From: Paracoccus sp. SCSIO 75233
GTDB taxonomy: Bacteria > Pseudomonadota > Alphaproteobacteria > Rhodobacterales > Rhodobacteraceae
Direction: 5' to 3'
DNA length: 64,000 nt
NCBI RefSeq assembly: GCF_027912675.1
Contig: NZ_CP115757.1
Location: forward strand, 496,001 to 560,000
Shown piece after piece: positions 9,866 through 27,958 of this stretch (its first letter is position 1; each line of letters opens with the position of its first letter). A model generated the notes under the pieces. That model was not told the DNA's origin and searched no databases. It worked only from the letters and a program-made list of their open reading frames with translations. The position numbers and the translations under genes were made by a program.

Positions 9866-11011
9866 CTACAGCGACAGCAAGGGCTGGTCCTTCTCCGCAT
9901 GGCGGGAGATGAGTTTGCTTAGCTGTCGGCCGTCCGGGATCTGCCGGGCCGGGGTTGCTTTGAAACCGGCCTGAAGAAGCTCGGGAAGCAGTGCGATGAT
10001 TTCCTCCCGGGCTTCCGGGGATAGGCTTCTGAGAGCTTCGGGCCCGGTGAACAGGCTTTCCGTTGGGGTGCCCTCTGCGAAGATCACCTCGTGCTGATCG
10101 AAAAGCAGGTGCCAATAGGTGACGGCACTGGCCTGCCCGACAATCTCGATCCCTTCAAGCCCGACGAGTTTGATCGCCGGAACCAGGATTTCATCCGCAC
10201 CGAACATGAGGTTCGCAATACTGGAGCGGACCAGAATACGATGCTGGCGGCTGACAGTCAGATCGCGGGCGGGCAGTCCTTGTCCGAGAGCCCCGGCCCG
10301 GATGCGGATGGGGCAGAGTTTTGGATTGGCCCGCATCTGGGCGCTTGAAATGCGTTTGGCGCCGATCCAGCGGATATGCTGAAAGCCGTGGTCCTGCGTC
10401 TGCACGGCATCACCCGCCCTTAGCTGTTCGACCGGGATCATGCCGCTTTCGGTTTCGATCATGGTGCCCGAAGCGAAGCAGATCGGGTTATCCTGCGCCG
10501 ACATGGTCGTGTAGTCGAGGCGCGTGGATGATTGAATGTTATCGACCGTAAAAGTTGGAAACTTGATGCCCGGGTTGCCGGCAAGATAGGCCCTGATCTC
10601 GTCCCGCAGGGTGTCCAGAGGGTTGACGATGACATCTCCGGTCGTCTGGGTGGGTGAGCCAAATTGACCGATGACAAAGATCCGCACATTGCCCGCGCTG
10701 GAAATCGTATGGCCGTCGCTGAATGTTACGGTAATCTGTCCAACCCACATGGACTGAACGTAATAGGTCTGCCCGTCATAGACGATCCTGTCTCCCTGGG
10801 TGTTGGCATTGTAGGCTCCGGTCGTTTCGTGATCGTTTATATTGCCATCGTTATTTCCGTCGATGAAGTTGAAATTTTTGAGATTACCGTCGACCGGGTA
10901 TGTATTGCCGACCAGCTGTGAACTGGGATTGATATTGTTGTTCGTACCGACGCTTTGAACGGGCACGATATTTTTCAGAATGAAGGATGGAATATTGTCG
11001 ATATTAGCCAT
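9866..11011 (-). CDS. Hint (Hedgehog/intein-type) domain protein
   Basis: This 381-residue protein has an N-terminal region (about 1-170) rich in Asn, Asp, Gly and Thr that resembles secreted beta-rich repeats, followed by a Hint domain from about 176 to 320. The domain begins PICFASGTMIETESGMIPVE, with C178 at the position of the self-processing nucleophile, continues LRAGDAVQTQDHGFQHIRWIG, and has a ARDLTVSRQHRILVRS segment with the conserved histidine. No C-terminal extein is recognised, so it is not an ordinary intein. Such proteins are common and poorly understood in Rhodobacteraceae. Its upstream part and leader look richer in AT than the ribosomal genes, which suggests later acquisition. 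Confidence 0.85.
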   Translation of the reverse strand: MANIDNIPSFILKNIVPVQSVGTNNNINPSSQLVGNTYPVDGNLKNFNFIDGNNDGNINDHETTGAYNANTQGDRIVYDGQTYYVQSMWVGQITVTFSDGHTISSAGNVRIFVIGQFGSPTQTTGDVIVNPLDTLRDEIRAYLAGNPGIKFPTFTVDNIQSSTRLDYTTMSAQDNPICFASGTMIETESGMIPVEQLRAGDAVQTQDHGFQHIRWIGAKRISSAQMRANPKLCPIRIRAGALGQGLPARDLTVSRQHRILVRSSIANLMFGADEILVPAIKLVGLEGIEIVGQASAVTYWHLLFDQHEVIFAEGTPTESLFTGPEALRSLSPEAREEIIALLPELLQAGFKATPARQIPDGRQLSKLISRHAEKDQPLLSL

Positions 11012-11613
11012 GATTGGGACGAGCTTATTAAAATCTTTGGCGTGCGGTGCCGGTTGAATTTCTGATGTAGCCTTGGGGTTGAAACGCTGTGCCTGGGCCG
11101 GATTCTGAAATCTTCACTATTAGTTTCCTCTATATATAGCAGAAATTTATATTAAATGATTGATTTGCATGGAAAAATGTATGAGATTTTGGCGCGAAAC
11201 CTGCCCGGAATGGGAATGTCGCCCGACAAATCGGATTTTTGCATCCAAGAAATCCGTTATGTGCCTTGGGCAAAGATATCTCTGTGACCGAGGCGGACCG
11301 CTGTGCCGTCCGTTTCGGCTATATCTGCCCTATGTGGCTTGCGCTTGTGGAAGGGAGCTTCTATATCGACGGCTTGCACAGGTCTGGCGATTCGCTGGGC
11401 CTTTGCTTTCGTCCGAGACGGAGGGTGGCTGAAGCTGTTTGGTTCTGGCCTTAATATCCTTCCTGAGATGGAAGCCGAAGCCAGTTTCCGGGAAGGGGTT
11501 TCCTGCTTCCGGTCTTGCTTACGGGCCCATCGTGAACGGACCCGACCTGCGGCCCCGCAAGGGGCCAAGGGAAAGTGAGAGCCGGGGAGAGATCCCCAAA
11601 CTTGGAGTAAACC
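11012..11613 (+). promoter_or_regulatory. rplJ leader: 602-bp gap: Hint gene promoter side and rplJ leader
   Basis: The first 150 bases are AT-rich (ctatatatagc, atttatattaaatg) and probably hold the promoter of the minus-strand Hint gene. The last 70 bases look like an rplJ leader: a GGCCCC-GCAA-GGGGCC hairpin at 11551-11566 and a GGGG-N6-CCCC hairpin at 11584-11597, then a TTGGAG ribosome site. In many bacteria the L10-L7/L12 complex binds such a leader and represses its own translation; that role here is inferred from position. No clear -35/-10 pair or coding frame was found in the middle. Confidence 0.5.
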
Positions 11614-12129
11614 GTGGATAGAGCACAAAAAGAACAGGTGGTCGAAGAGCTCGGCCAGATCTTTGAAAGCTCTGGCGTCGTGGTGGTTGCCCATTACGAA
11701 GGGATGACGGTTGCACAAATGCAGGACCTGCGCGCGCGTATGCGCGAAGAAGGCGGGTCGGTTCGCGTTGCCAAGAACAGGCTCGCCAAGATCGCTCTGG
11801 ATGGGAAGCCTTGCGCAAGCATCGCCGATTATCTGAAGGGCATGACCGTGCTGTCCTACTCGGAAGACCCTGTGGCTGCGGCCAAGGTCTGCGAGAAGTA
11901 TGCCAAGGATAACGATAAATTCGTGATCCTCGGCGGTGCTATGGGCGACACGGCGCTTGATCCGGCCGGTGTCAAAGCCGTTGCCGCCATGCCGTCGCGC
12001 GAGGAGCTTATTGCTTCCATCGTCGGCTGCATCGGCGCACCTGCTTCGAACATTGCCGGGGCGATTGGCGCACCTGCTTCGAACATCGCGGGCATTCTTT
12101 CGACGCTCGAAGAGCGCGAAGCTGCCTGA
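11614..12129 (+). CDS. rplJ: 50S ribosomal protein L10
   Basis: This 171-residue protein anchors L7/L12 dimers to the ribosomal stalk. It begins at a GTG ([17 protein letters not shown]) with TTGGAG about 7 nt upstream. The core has [19 protein letters not shown] and [13 protein letters not shown]. The C-terminus carries two tandem copies of the segment [10 protein letters not shown] (about residues 145-164), within the helix that carries L7/L12 dimers. rplL follows. Confidence 0.96.
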   Translation: MDRAQKEQVVEELGQIFESSGVVVVAHYEGMTVAQMQDLRARMREEGGSVRVAKNRLAKIALDGKPCASIADYLKGMTVLSYSEDPVAAAKVCEKYAKDNDKFVILGGAMGDTALDPAGVKAVAAMPSREELIASIVGCIGAPASNIAGAIGAPASNIAGILSTLEEREAA

Positions 12130-12195
12130 TGCAACTTATTCCCGACGTGTGGACGAAATCCGACGTTGGAACACAAACTTGGAAAGAACGGAAAA

Positions 12196-12570
12196 ATGGC
12201 TGATCTGAAAAAACTCGCCGAAGAAATCGTGGGCCTGACCCTGCTGGAAGCCCAGGAACTGAAAACCATCCTGAAGGATGAATACGGCATCGAGCCCGCT
12301 GCTGGCGGCGCTGTGATGATGGCTGGCCCGGCTGGTGACGCTGGCGCTGCTGCCGAAGAAAAGACCGAATTCGACGTCGTCCTGACCGAAGCCGGCCCGA
12401 ACAAGATCAACGTGATCAAAGAAGTTCGCGGCATCACCGGCCTGGGCCTGAAAGAAGCCAAGGAACTGGTCGAAGCTGGCGGCAAAGTCAAAGAAGGTGC
12501 TGCCAAGGAAGAAGCAGAAGAGCTGAAAACCAAGCTCGAAGCTGCTGGCGCCAAGGTCGAACTGAAGTAA
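12196..12570 (+). CDS. rplL: 50S ribosomal protein L7/L12
   Basis: This 124-residue acidic protein recruits translation factors to the ribosome. The N-terminal dimerisation helix ([20 protein letters not shown]), an Ala/Gly hinge (about 38-50) and the C-terminal domain with [14 protein letters not shown] are all present. The start at 12196 fits the family; an in-frame ATG at 12166 would add ten residues and is less likely. Confidence 0.97.
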   Translation: MADLKKLAEEIVGLTLLEAQELKTILKDEYGIEPAAGGAVMMAGPAGDAGAAAEEKTEFDVVLTEAGPNKINVIKEVRGITGLGLKEAKELVEAGGKVKEGAAKEEAEELKTKLEAAGAKVELK

Positions 12571-12594
12571 TCCGGCAATTGCTGGAATGAACAG

Positions 12595-12624
12595 GGCAGG
12601 GTCCGGGTTTTCCCGGTCCCTGCC
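12595..12624 (+). other. Strong hairpin in the rplL-rpoB intergenic region
   Basis: GGCAGGG-T-CCGGG pairs with CCCGG-T-CCCTGCC around a TTTT loop with a single T-T mismatch. No T-run follows. It sits about 25 nt after rplL and 190 nt before rpoB, where many bacteria have a partial terminator or an RNase III processing site that lowers rpoBC relative to the ribosomal proteins. Confidence 0.6.
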
Positions 12625-12811
12625 GAACCTGTCTTGAAGGGCGCTGACAGGATGCCTACATGGCATCAGCTTCCTTCAGGGCATGTTCACGGTTCGGGAG
12701 CCGCGCGGTGGGACGGGCGGCAGGTATTGAACCGACAACCCTGACATTCGCAGGCCGCGTGCACCGGGCCCCGACGGTGCATGTGTGTCAAGACGAAAGG
12801 TGCAAGACTCC

Positions 12812-16966
<4,155 letters not shown>

Positions 16967-16980
16967 CGGATCATTCCGTG

Positions 16981-17046
16981 GTGGTGCGCTGAAGCGCACC
17001 CTACGGAACCCAGAGCCACGGCGTAGGGTGCGCTTCAGCGCACCAC
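16981..17046. repeat. Inverted pair of 25-bp REP units between rpoB and rpoC
   Basis: The unit at 16981-17005 (GTGGTGCGCTGAAGCGCACC plus CTACG) is exactly reverse-complementary to the unit at 17022-17046, with 16 nt between. Each unit is itself a hairpin (GGTGCGCT and AGCGCACC), so the transcript can fold as two small hairpins or one long stem. The core matches the unit at 2513-2535 after tuf. It lies inside the rpoB-rpoC message, 14 nt after the rpoB stop and 38 nt before the rpoC start. Confidence 0.85.
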
Positions 17047-17084
17047 CCGCCTCCTCCACCCGCGCCCCTCATTAGGAATTGAAA

Positions 17085-21338
<4,254 letters not shown>

Positions 21339-21360
21339 GTCCTCGACGTGAAAAAATCTG

Positions 21361-21388
21361 AAAGGCCCGGCTTCGCGCCGGGCCTTTT
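21361..21388 (+). terminator. Rho-independent terminator of rpoBC
   Basis: AAAGGCCCGGC pairs with GCCGGGCCTTT across a TTCGC loop, ending in T residues. It lies 22 nt after the rpoC stop and before the lon promoter region. Confidence 0.92.
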
Positions 21389-21522
21389 GTGCTATTATCA
21401 TGTAAACATGCGATGACGGTTGCGGCATTGAACCGTAGCTCCCCAGTCCCTAGATTTGGACGACGCAGGGGGTCCGTACCGCCAATCTTGGGGTTCGCGC
21501 CCTCGGGCATGAAAGGAAGAAC

Positions 21523-23937
21523 ATGACCGAAGTCACTCATTCGCATCCCGTGCTGCCGCTGCGCGATATCGTCGCGTTCCCGCACATGGTCGTGCCGCTT
21601 TTCGTCGGTCGCGACAAATCCGTGCGCGCGCTTGAGGCGGTGATGGCCGAGGATCGTCCGATCCTGCTGGCAACGCAGAAGGATGCCGCCGTCGATGAAC
21701 CCGAGTCCGACGGCATTTATCGCATCGGCGTTCTGGCCAATGTGCTGCAATTGCTGAAACTGCCCGACGGCACCGTAAAAGTGCTGGTGGAGGGGCAGCG
21801 CCGGGTCGAAATCACCCGTTTCATCGACAATCCCGACTATTTCGAGGCTGTGGCGACGCCGCTGATCGAGGAGCAGGGCGATCTCGACACCGTGACCGCG
21901 CTGACCAAGGCGGTTGCCGAGGAATTCGAGAAATACGTCAAGATCCGCAAGAACATCCCTGACGAAGTCGTCTCGACCGTGGCTGAAACCACGGAACCGG
22001 AGCGGCTGGCCGATCTGGTTGCCGGGCATCTGGGGATTGAGATCGACCGCAAGCAGGAATTGCTGGAATCGCTCGTCGTCGCGGAGCGGCTGGAGAAGGT
22101 TTACGGCCTGATGCAGGGCGAAATGTCGGTCCTGCAGGTCGAGAAGAAAATCAAATCCCGCGTCAAGACCCAGATGGAGAAGACGCAGCGCGAGTATTAT
22201 CTGAATGAGCAGATGAAGGCCATTCAGAAGGAGCTTGGCGATGGCGAGGAGGGTTCGGACGAACTCGCCGAGCTTGAACAGAAGATCGAGAACACGAAAT
22301 TCAGCAAGGAAGCCCGTGAAAAGGCCGATGCTGAGCTGAAGAAGCTGAAATCGATGTCCCCGATGTCGGCGGAAGCGACGGTCAGCCGCAATTATCTCGA
22401 TTGGCTCTTGGCGCTGCCTTGGGGCGTGAAGTCGCGCACCAAGAAGGATCTTGGCCGGGCTGAGCAGGTGCTGGACGCGGATCACTATGGTCTCGACAAG
22501 GTCAAGGAACGCATTGTTGAGTATCTGGCCGTGCAGAACCGTTCGACCAAGCTGAAAGGCCCGATCCTCTGCCTCGTCGGCCCGCCCGGCGTGGGTAAGA
22601 CATCGCTTGGCCGTTCGGTTGCGAAGGCGACCGGGCGCGAGTTCATTCGCATCAGCCTTGGCGGCGTGCGTGACGAATCCGAGATCCGGGGGCACCGGCG
22701 GACCTATATCGGCTCCATGCCCGGCAAGATCATTCAGGCGCTGAAAAAGGCCAAGACCACGAACCCGCTCATCCTGCTCGATGAAATCGACAAGATGGGG
22801 CAGGATTTCCGTGGCGATCCGGCAAGCGCGATGCTGGAGGTGCTGGACCCGGAACAGAACTCGACCTTCGTGGACCACTATCTTGAGGTGGAATACGATC
22901 TGTCGAACGTGATGTTCCTGACCACGGCCAACAGCTACAACATGCCGGGCCCGCTTCTGGACCGGATGGAGATCATTCCGCTGGCTGGCTACACCGAGGA
23001 TGAAAAGCGCGAGATCGCGCGCCGTCACCTGCTGCCCAAGCAGGTCAAGGCGAACGGTCTGCGCAAGGGCGAATTCAGCGTCACCGATGACGCGCTGACC
23101 CATGTCATCCGCTACTACACGCGGGAAGCCGGGGTCCGCTCGCTGGAGCGCGAGATTGCCAAGCTGGCGCGGAAAGCCGTGACAGAGATCCTCAAGGGCA
23201 AGACCAAATCGGTCGAGGTCGATGCCGAAAAGGCCGAGGAATATCTGGGCGTGCGGCGTCACCGCTATGGTCTGGCCGAGAAGGAAGATCAGGTCGGCGT
23301 TGTGACCGGGCTTGCCTGGACGCAGGTCGGCGGCGATCTGTTGCAGATCGAGGCGCTGCGCCTGCCCGGCAAGGGCCGCATGAAGACGACGGGGAAACTC
23401 GGCGATGTGATGAAGGAATCCATCGACGCGGCATCCTCCTTCGTGCGCTCGGTCGCGCCGGAGCTTGGCATCAAGCCGCCGGAGTTCGAGAAGCGGGACA
23501 TCCACGTCCACGTTCCCGAAGGGGCGACGCCGAAGGATGGTCCGTCCGCGGGTCTGGCCATGGTGACCTCGGTCGTGTCGGTCATGACCGGCATCCCGGT
23601 GCGCAAGGATATCGCCATGACCGGCGAGGTGACCTTGCGCGGCAATGCGCTGGCGATCGGTGGCTTGAAAGAAAAGCTTCTGGCGGCGCTGCGGGGCGGC
23701 ATCAAGACGGTGCTGATCCCGGAGGATAACGCCAAGGATCTGGCGGAGATCCCGGATAATGTGAAGGAAGGGCTGGAGATCATCCCGGTCTCCAATGTCC
23801 GCGAAGTGCTGAAACACGCGCTGGTGCGCGAGCCGGAGCCGGTCGAGTGGGACGAGGCAGCCGAAGAAGCTGCCGAGGCCGCCCGTCAGGCAGCATCGCG
23901 TGGGGATCAGGGCGGCGCTGCGCAAACGGCGCACTGA
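21523..23937 (+). CDS. lon: ATP-dependent protease La (Lon)
   Basis: Lon is a cytoplasmic hexameric AAA+ serine protease that degrades misfolded and regulatory proteins. The 804 residues contain the N-terminal LON domain ([20 protein letters not shown]), a coiled region, the AAA+ module with Walker A GPPGVGKT at 353-360 and Walker B ILLDEIDK, and the protease domain with catalytic S675 (KDGPSAG) and K718 (GGLKEK), 43 residues apart as in the family. The gene is monocistronic, between the rpoC terminator and its own. Confidence 0.98.
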   Translation: MTEVTHSHPVLPLRDIVAFPHMVVPLFVGRDKSVRALEAVMAEDRPILLATQKDAAVDEPESDGIYRIGVLANVLQLLKLPDGTVKVLVEGQRRVEITRFIDNPDYFEAVATPLIEEQGDLDTVTALTKAVAEEFEKYVKIRKNIPDEVVSTVAETTEPERLADLVAGHLGIEIDRKQELLESLVVAERLEKVYGLMQGEMSVLQVEKKIKSRVKTQMEKTQREYYLNEQMKAIQKELGDGEEGSDELAELEQKIENTKFSKEAREKADAELKKLKSMSPMSAEATVSRNYLDWLLALPWGVKSRTKKDLGRAEQVLDADHYGLDKVKERIVEYLAVQNRSTKLKGPILCLVGPPGVGKTSLGRSVAKATGREFIRISLGGVRDESEIRGHRRTYIGSMPGKIIQALKKAKTTNPLILLDEIDKMGQDFRGDPASAMLEVLDPEQNSTFVDHYLEVEYDLSNVMFLTTANSYNMPGPLLDRMEIIPLAGYTEDEKREIARRHLLPKQVKANGLRKGEFSVTDDALTHVIRYYTREAGVRSLEREIAKLARKAVTEILKGKTKSVEVDAEKAEEYLGVRRHRYGLAEKEDQVGVVTGLAWTQVGGDLLQIEALRLPGKGRMKTTGKLGDVMKESIDAASSFVRSVAPELGIKPPEFEKRDIHVHVPEGATPKDGPSAGLAMVTSVVSVMTGIPVRKDIAMTGEVTLRGNALAIGGLKEKLLAALRGGIKTVLIPEDNAKDLAEIPDNVKEGLEIIPVSNVREVLKHALVREPEPVEWDEAAEEAAEAARQAASRGDQGGAAQTAH

Positions 23938-23960
23938 CCTTCCCGCATTGAACATAACGG

Positions 23961-23991
23961 AGCGGCGCAGAGAGATTCTGCGCCGCTTTTT
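23961..23991 (+). terminator. Rho-independent terminator of lon
   Basis: AGCGGCGCAG and CTGCGCCGCT pair around a 7-nt loop and are followed by five T residues, 23 nt after the lon stop. Confidence 0.92.
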
Positions 23992-24142
23992 CTATTCCCG
24001 ACGCTCCTCCTTGGGATGTGTTCGTCGAAAACACCGGCAGCAGGGATTGGGCCGGGCCTGTTCCGCCATGCGCCCGCTTTGCACGGGAAACACATCATTT
24101 CCCCTTGCGCCATCTCGCCTTGGTGGCTATCTACCCCGGCAC

Positions 24143-24217
24143 GGGTGATTAGCTCAGTGGTAGAGCGCTTCGTTCACATCGAAGATGTCAGCGGTTCAAA
24201 TCCGTTATCACCCACCA
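24143..24217 (+). tRNA. trnV: tRNA-Val (CAC anticodon)
   Basis: A 75-nt cloverleaf: the acceptor GGGTGAT pairs with ATCACCC, the D-arm is TAGCTCAGTGGTAGAGC, and the anticodon stem CTTCG/CGAAG holds CAC at 24175-24177. The T-arm is GCGGTTCAAATCCGT and CCA is encoded. Confidence 0.97.
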
Positions 24218-24231
24218 TTTTCCCGCCCGCT

Positions 24232-25197
24232 TCATTCTGTTTTCAGTCTGATCCCGTCCGCGCTGATGGCCCGGATGCGGGGCGATGTCTTTGCGTGATT
24301 GGGCGCCTGTTCCCTGGATGACGTTTCGTCAAGCGCGATATGCCGCTTTGCGAAAGTAAAGAAGGCTTTGAAGGGCTGGGTGCGCAAACGCTCTGCCCGG
24401 CAGGCGAAATGGACATCGATACTAGTCGATTCCTCCTCGAACTCCAGGCTCAGACCAAGGCGTTTTTCGATGATGCCGGTGGCACCGGTCACGGCGATGC
24501 CGACGCCACGCTCCGCAAGGTCGATCATCAATTCGCTGGAATCGATGACCTGCACGACCTGCGGCCTGACATCATGCAGCGTGAAGTTGCGGTCGATCAA
24601 TTGGCGGGACGCGCCTGCCGTATGGCCAAGGATGATGCGCTGCCCGTCGAGTTCGCGAAAGGAAATCGAGCGCCGTCTTGACCACGGGTGCGATTTCGCA
24701 ACCAGCGCCACCAGTCGGGCGCGGTAGACAAGGAAATGCTCGATCTCCGGCGGGACGTCAGCGGGCAGGGTCAGCAATCCGAAATCCGCCGCCCGGTCCA
24801 GCAGGTTTTCCATCACATTCGTCGAGGGCAGGGTGCGGACATTGAAGGTTAGGTCGGGGAAGGTCTCATAAGCCAGTGTCAGAATCTCCGAGACGACCTC
24901 GCACAGCACTACGTCGAGCCGGATGCTGCGCGTGTGCTGCCGTTTCAGAAAGGTCTCGATCTCATCGAGCCTGCTGAACACCGGGCGGCACAGGTCGAGA
25001 AGCTGGTGACCTTCCTGCGTCAGGTCGACCCGGCTGGTCGTGCGGTCGAGCAAAGGGACGCCGTAATCGGCCTCCAATGCCGAGACCTGCCGGGTGAGCG
25101 TGGGCTGGGACACTCGCGCCTCCTGCGCGGCGCGTGTGAAGCTGCGTGCTTCAGCAACGTAATAGAACGATCTCAAATGTGTGACGTTTATAGCCAT
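24232..25197 (-). CDS. LysR family transcriptional regulator
   Basis: This 321-residue LysR protein has an N-terminal winged helix-turn-helix (HLRSFYYVAEARSFTRAAQEARVSQPTLTRQVSALEADYG, residues about 7-46) and a periplasmic-binding-like effector domain from about 90. The start at 25197 (MAINVTHLRS) matches the family; an upstream ATG at 25233 is in frame but lies in the divergent promoter region. It diverges from the peptide-type ABC transporter operon with 174 nt between starts, so it probably controls that operon. The C-terminal 25 residues are an unstructured tail. Confidence 0.9.
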   Translation of the reverse strand: MAINVTHLRSFYYVAEARSFTRAAQEARVSQPTLTRQVSALEADYGVPLLDRTTSRVDLTQEGHQLLDLCRPVFSRLDEIETFLKRQHTRSIRLDVVLCEVVSEILTLAYETFPDLTFNVRTLPSTNVMENLLDRAADFGLLTLPADVPPEIEHFLVYRARLVALVAKSHPWSRRRSISFRELDGQRIILGHTAGASRQLIDRNFTLHDVRPQVVQVIDSSELMIDLAERGVGIAVTGATGIIEKRLGLSLEFEEESTSIDVHFACRAERLRTQPFKAFFTFAKRHIALDETSSREQAPNHAKTSPRIRAISADGIRLKTE

Positions 25198-25371
25198 GAT
25201 GCATAACCATAAGACTAATTTGAATTGGATCACGCATCCCGCGCCAGTTACCCTAGCTGCGGAATATCAAGCAATACAAGCCTGAAATCATCCGTTCCGC
25301 ATTGTGCCGTAATTTGCGGCATTCAGAAGCCGGGGCGGAATTATATCTCTTGTGAAATAAGGGGATCTGTC

Positions 25372-26937
25372 ATGACCTTCCGTCCCACGCGGCGCACCGT
25401 ACTCGCCGGCGGGGCTGCACTTGCTGCGGCCTCGACGCTTCCGATGCCGGCGATTGCGCAGTCGCGCCCGGCGCTGCGCATCGGAGCCAACGGCATCCGC
25501 AACACGCTGGAGCCGATCAATGCGATCTCGAATGTCGGCGTGCGGGTGTCGAACGCGCTGTTCGACACGCTGATCAAGCGCGATTTCTTCGCCAACGGTG
25601 CCGAGGGCAATGGCACCGCGCTTGTCGGCGGCCCGGCAGAAAGCTGGGAGCGGGAGAATGACCGTTCCGTCCTCGTGACGCTTCGTCAGGGGGTGAAGTT
25701 CCATAACGGACAGGAAATGACCGCCGAAGACGTCGCCTATACCTTCTCCGAGGCGCGTCTTTGGGGGGATGAGGCGCTGAATTCCATTCCCAATGGCCGC
25801 AATTTCTCGCCCGACTGGGACGAGCCGGAGATCGTATCGAAATATCAGGTCCGGCTGCGGACCAAGACGCCGTCCTACCAGATCGAGAAATTCGCCGCCT
25901 CCTGGATCGCATGGGTCATTCCGGCTGACTACTACGCCAATCTCGGCGCGGAAGGCTTTGGCCAGTCACCGATCGGGACCGGGCCTTACAAATTCGTCGA
26001 GCTTCGGGCCGATGATCGCGTGGTGCTGGAACCCTTCGACGAATATTGGGGCGGCCAGCCTGCGTCGGGCGAGTTGCAGTTCATCAACGTCCCGGACAGC
26101 ACGGCCCGCGTCGCGGGGCTGCTCTCGGGGGAATATGACATCATCACCACGCTGACGCCCACGGATATGCCGCTGATCGACAGCCAGCGCGATTTCGACG
26201 CGCGCGGCATCGTGGTCGAAAACTTCCATATGGGCTGCTTCCAGCAGGATCTGAACCCGGCGCTGAAAGATGCCCGGCTGCGGCGCGCCATTGCGCTTTG
26301 CGTCAACCGTCCGGTGCTGAACGAGGTGCTGTGGCAGAATCTGGCCGATGTCCCGAACGGGTTCAACTTCGCCTTCTACGGCGAGAGCTACGACCCGGAT
26401 CGCGGCCCGTTCGAACTGAACCCCGACAAGGCGCGGACGCTGCTCGATGAGGTTGGCTATAACGGCGAAGAGATCGAATATCTCGCCTACACCCATTACT
26501 ACGCCAACCACGCCAATGCGCTGATGATGATGCTGGAGATGTGGAAGGATGTCGGGCTGAACATCAAGCCGCGTCTGGAAGGCAACGGCGACAACTTCGC
26601 CAAGGTCGATATCTTCAACTGGTCGAACGGGATGCAGATCCCCGATGCGATGGCGACGATGGTGACCGAGTTCGGGCCGGGCCGCACCGTGCAATCGCGC
26701 TATGGCTGGGAGGTGCCGGAGGAATATGCGACGCTTGCCACCGACGTCTCGCAACTGCCGGACGGGCCGGAGCGGTTCGAGAAGTTCAACCGTATGCGCG
26801 ACATCTTCGAGGAAGAAGTCCCGGCGATGATCTATTACCGCCCCTATGACGTCTATGCCGCGCGCAGCAATATCAGCTGGAAGCCGATCAGCTTCGAGAT
26901 GATGGACCTCAGACCCTACAACCTGAGCTTCGCATAA
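25372..26937 (+). CDS. ABC transporter substrate-binding protein, peptide/nickel family (SBP_bac_5)
   Basis: This 521-residue periplasmic binding protein begins with a twin-arginine-like signal (TRRTVLAGGAALAAAS, cleavage likely after MPAIAQ). The mature part has family features: FDTLIKRDFF, SWERENDRSVLVTLRQGVKFHNG and AEDVAYTFSEA. This family binds peptides, nickel, some sugars and phosphorylated compounds. A phosphodiesterase gene at the end of the operon suggests a phosphodiester ligand, but this is inference. A GC-rich hairpin separates it from the ATPase gene. Confidence 0.92.
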   Translation: MTFRPTRRTVLAGGAALAAASTLPMPAIAQSRPALRIGANGIRNTLEPINAISNVGVRVSNALFDTLIKRDFFANGAEGNGTALVGGPAESWERENDRSVLVTLRQGVKFHNGQEMTAEDVAYTFSEARLWGDEALNSIPNGRNFSPDWDEPEIVSKYQVRLRTKTPSYQIEKFAASWIAWVIPADYYANLGAEGFGQSPIGTGPYKFVELRADDRVVLEPFDEYWGGQPASGELQFINVPDSTARVAGLLSGEYDIITTLTPTDMPLIDSQRDFDARGIVVENFHMGCFQQDLNPALKDARLRRAIALCVNRPVLNEVLWQNLADVPNGFNFAFYGESYDPDRGPFELNPDKARTLLDEVGYNGEEIEYLAYTHYYANHANALMMMLEMWKDVGLNIKPRLEGNGDNFAKVDIFNWSNGMQIPDAMATMVTEFGPGRTVQSRYGWEVPEEYATLATDVSQLPDGPERFEKFNRMRDIFEEEVPAMIYYRPYDVYAARSNISWKPISFEMMDLRPYNLSFA

Positions 26938-26946
26938 GCCGATCTC

Positions 26947-26975
26947 ACCGGGGGCGGCGGCCTGCTGCCCCCGGT
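26947..26975 (+). other. Intercistronic hairpin after the binding-protein gene
   Basis: ACCGGGGGC and GCCCCCGGT pair around an 11-nt loop with only TTT after. Its position right after a binding-protein gene and just before the ATPase ribosome site fits an element that protects the upstream message from 3' decay or partly terminates, raising binding-protein levels over the transporter. Confidence 0.6.
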
Positions 26976-26989
26976 TTCTGGAGGAAGCG

Positions 26990-27958
26990 ATGTCCATGCC
27001 ACCCGCCCCCGCTCTTGAACTGGAAGATCTGCATGTCGCCAGCAGCGACGGCATTTCCATCCTGCACGGCGTCTCGCTGAGCCTTTCGCCGGGTGAGGTG
27101 CTGGGGCTTGTCGGTGAATCCGGCTGTGGCAAATCCATGACCGGGGCGACGGCTATGGGGATGCTCCCGCCGGGTCTGTCGCTGCGGTCGGGCAAGGTGC
27201 GGATCGGCGGGCAGGAGGTGCAGGATCTGGATGAGTTGGCGCTGTCCAGATTGCGCGGGCAGAAGATCGCCCTGATCCCGCAGGACGCAACCGCCAGCCT
27301 CAACCCGACCAAGACGATTGGAAAACACCTGACCGAGGGGCTGCGCCGGCATCGCGGCATGTCCCCGGAGGCGGCGCTGACCGGGGCGCGAGAACTGCTG
27401 GAGCGGGTCGGGCTGACGCCTGCGGAGAAATGGCTGCGCGAATATCCGCACCAGCTATCGGGCGGGATGAACCAGCGGGTTGCCATTGCGCGGGCGCTGA
27501 CCGGCGCGCCTGACATTCTGATCGCGGATGAGCCGACAACCGCGCTGGACGTGACCACGCAGGCGCAGATCCTCGATTTGCTGCTGGGGCTCGCCCGGAC
27601 GCGGAATCTGGCGCTGCTGTTCGTGACCCATGATCTTGGCGTTGTGGCGCAGATCGCGGATCGGGTTGCCGTGATGTATTGCGGCCGCGTGGTAGAAACG
27701 GCGCCGGTCAAGGCGTTCTTTGCCGCGCCGCTGCATCCTTATTCGGCCGGTCTTCGCGCCTCGATCCCGCCGCTGGATGCGCGCCGGACCATTGTGCCCT
27801 TGCCGGGGACGGTGCCAACGCCCGGTGCTTTGCCGGAAGGCTGCGCCTTCCACCCCCGTTGCGGGCGGGTTCTGGAACAATGCCGGAAAGACCGTCCGCC
27901 ACTTGAGGCTTTTGGGGCGGGCAAGGTCGCCTGCTATGCGGCGAGGGCTCCGGCATGA
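26990..27958 (+). CDS. ABC transporter ATP-binding protein (DppD/OppD type)
   Basis: This 322-residue ATPase has Walker A GESGCGKS at 42-49, the signature LSGGMNQRVAIARAL, Walker B ILIADEPTTALD and the family C-terminal cysteine-containing segment (GCAFHPRCGRVLEQC), which in DppD-like proteins may hold an iron-sulfur cluster. It pairs with the next ATPase to drive the two permeases. GGAGGAAGCG precedes the ATG. The next gene overlaps by 4 nt. Confidence 0.93.
   Translation: MSMPPAPALELEDLHVASSDGISILHGVSLSLSPGEVLGLVGESGCGKSMTGATAMGMLPPGLSLRSGKVRIGGQEVQDLDELALSRLRGQKIALIPQDATASLNPTKTIGKHLTEGLRRHRGMSPEAALTGARELLERVGLTPAEKWLREYPHQLSGGMNQRVAIARALTGAPDILIADEPTTALDVTTQAQILDLLLGLARTRNLALLFVTHDLGVVAQIADRVAVMYCGRVVETAPVKAFFAAPLHPYSAGLRASIPPLDARRTIVPLPGTVPTPGALPEGCAFHPRCGRVLEQCRKDRPPLEAFGAGKVACYAARAPA

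Noticed and set aside
9866..11011. Intein within a host gene
   Set aside because: The Hint domain is at the C-terminal part of a free-standing protein and no extein sequence follows, so it is not an intein insertion.
11160..11454. Small open frames in the rplJ upstream gap
   Set aside because: They have atypical composition, lack ribosome sites and overlap each other in different frames.
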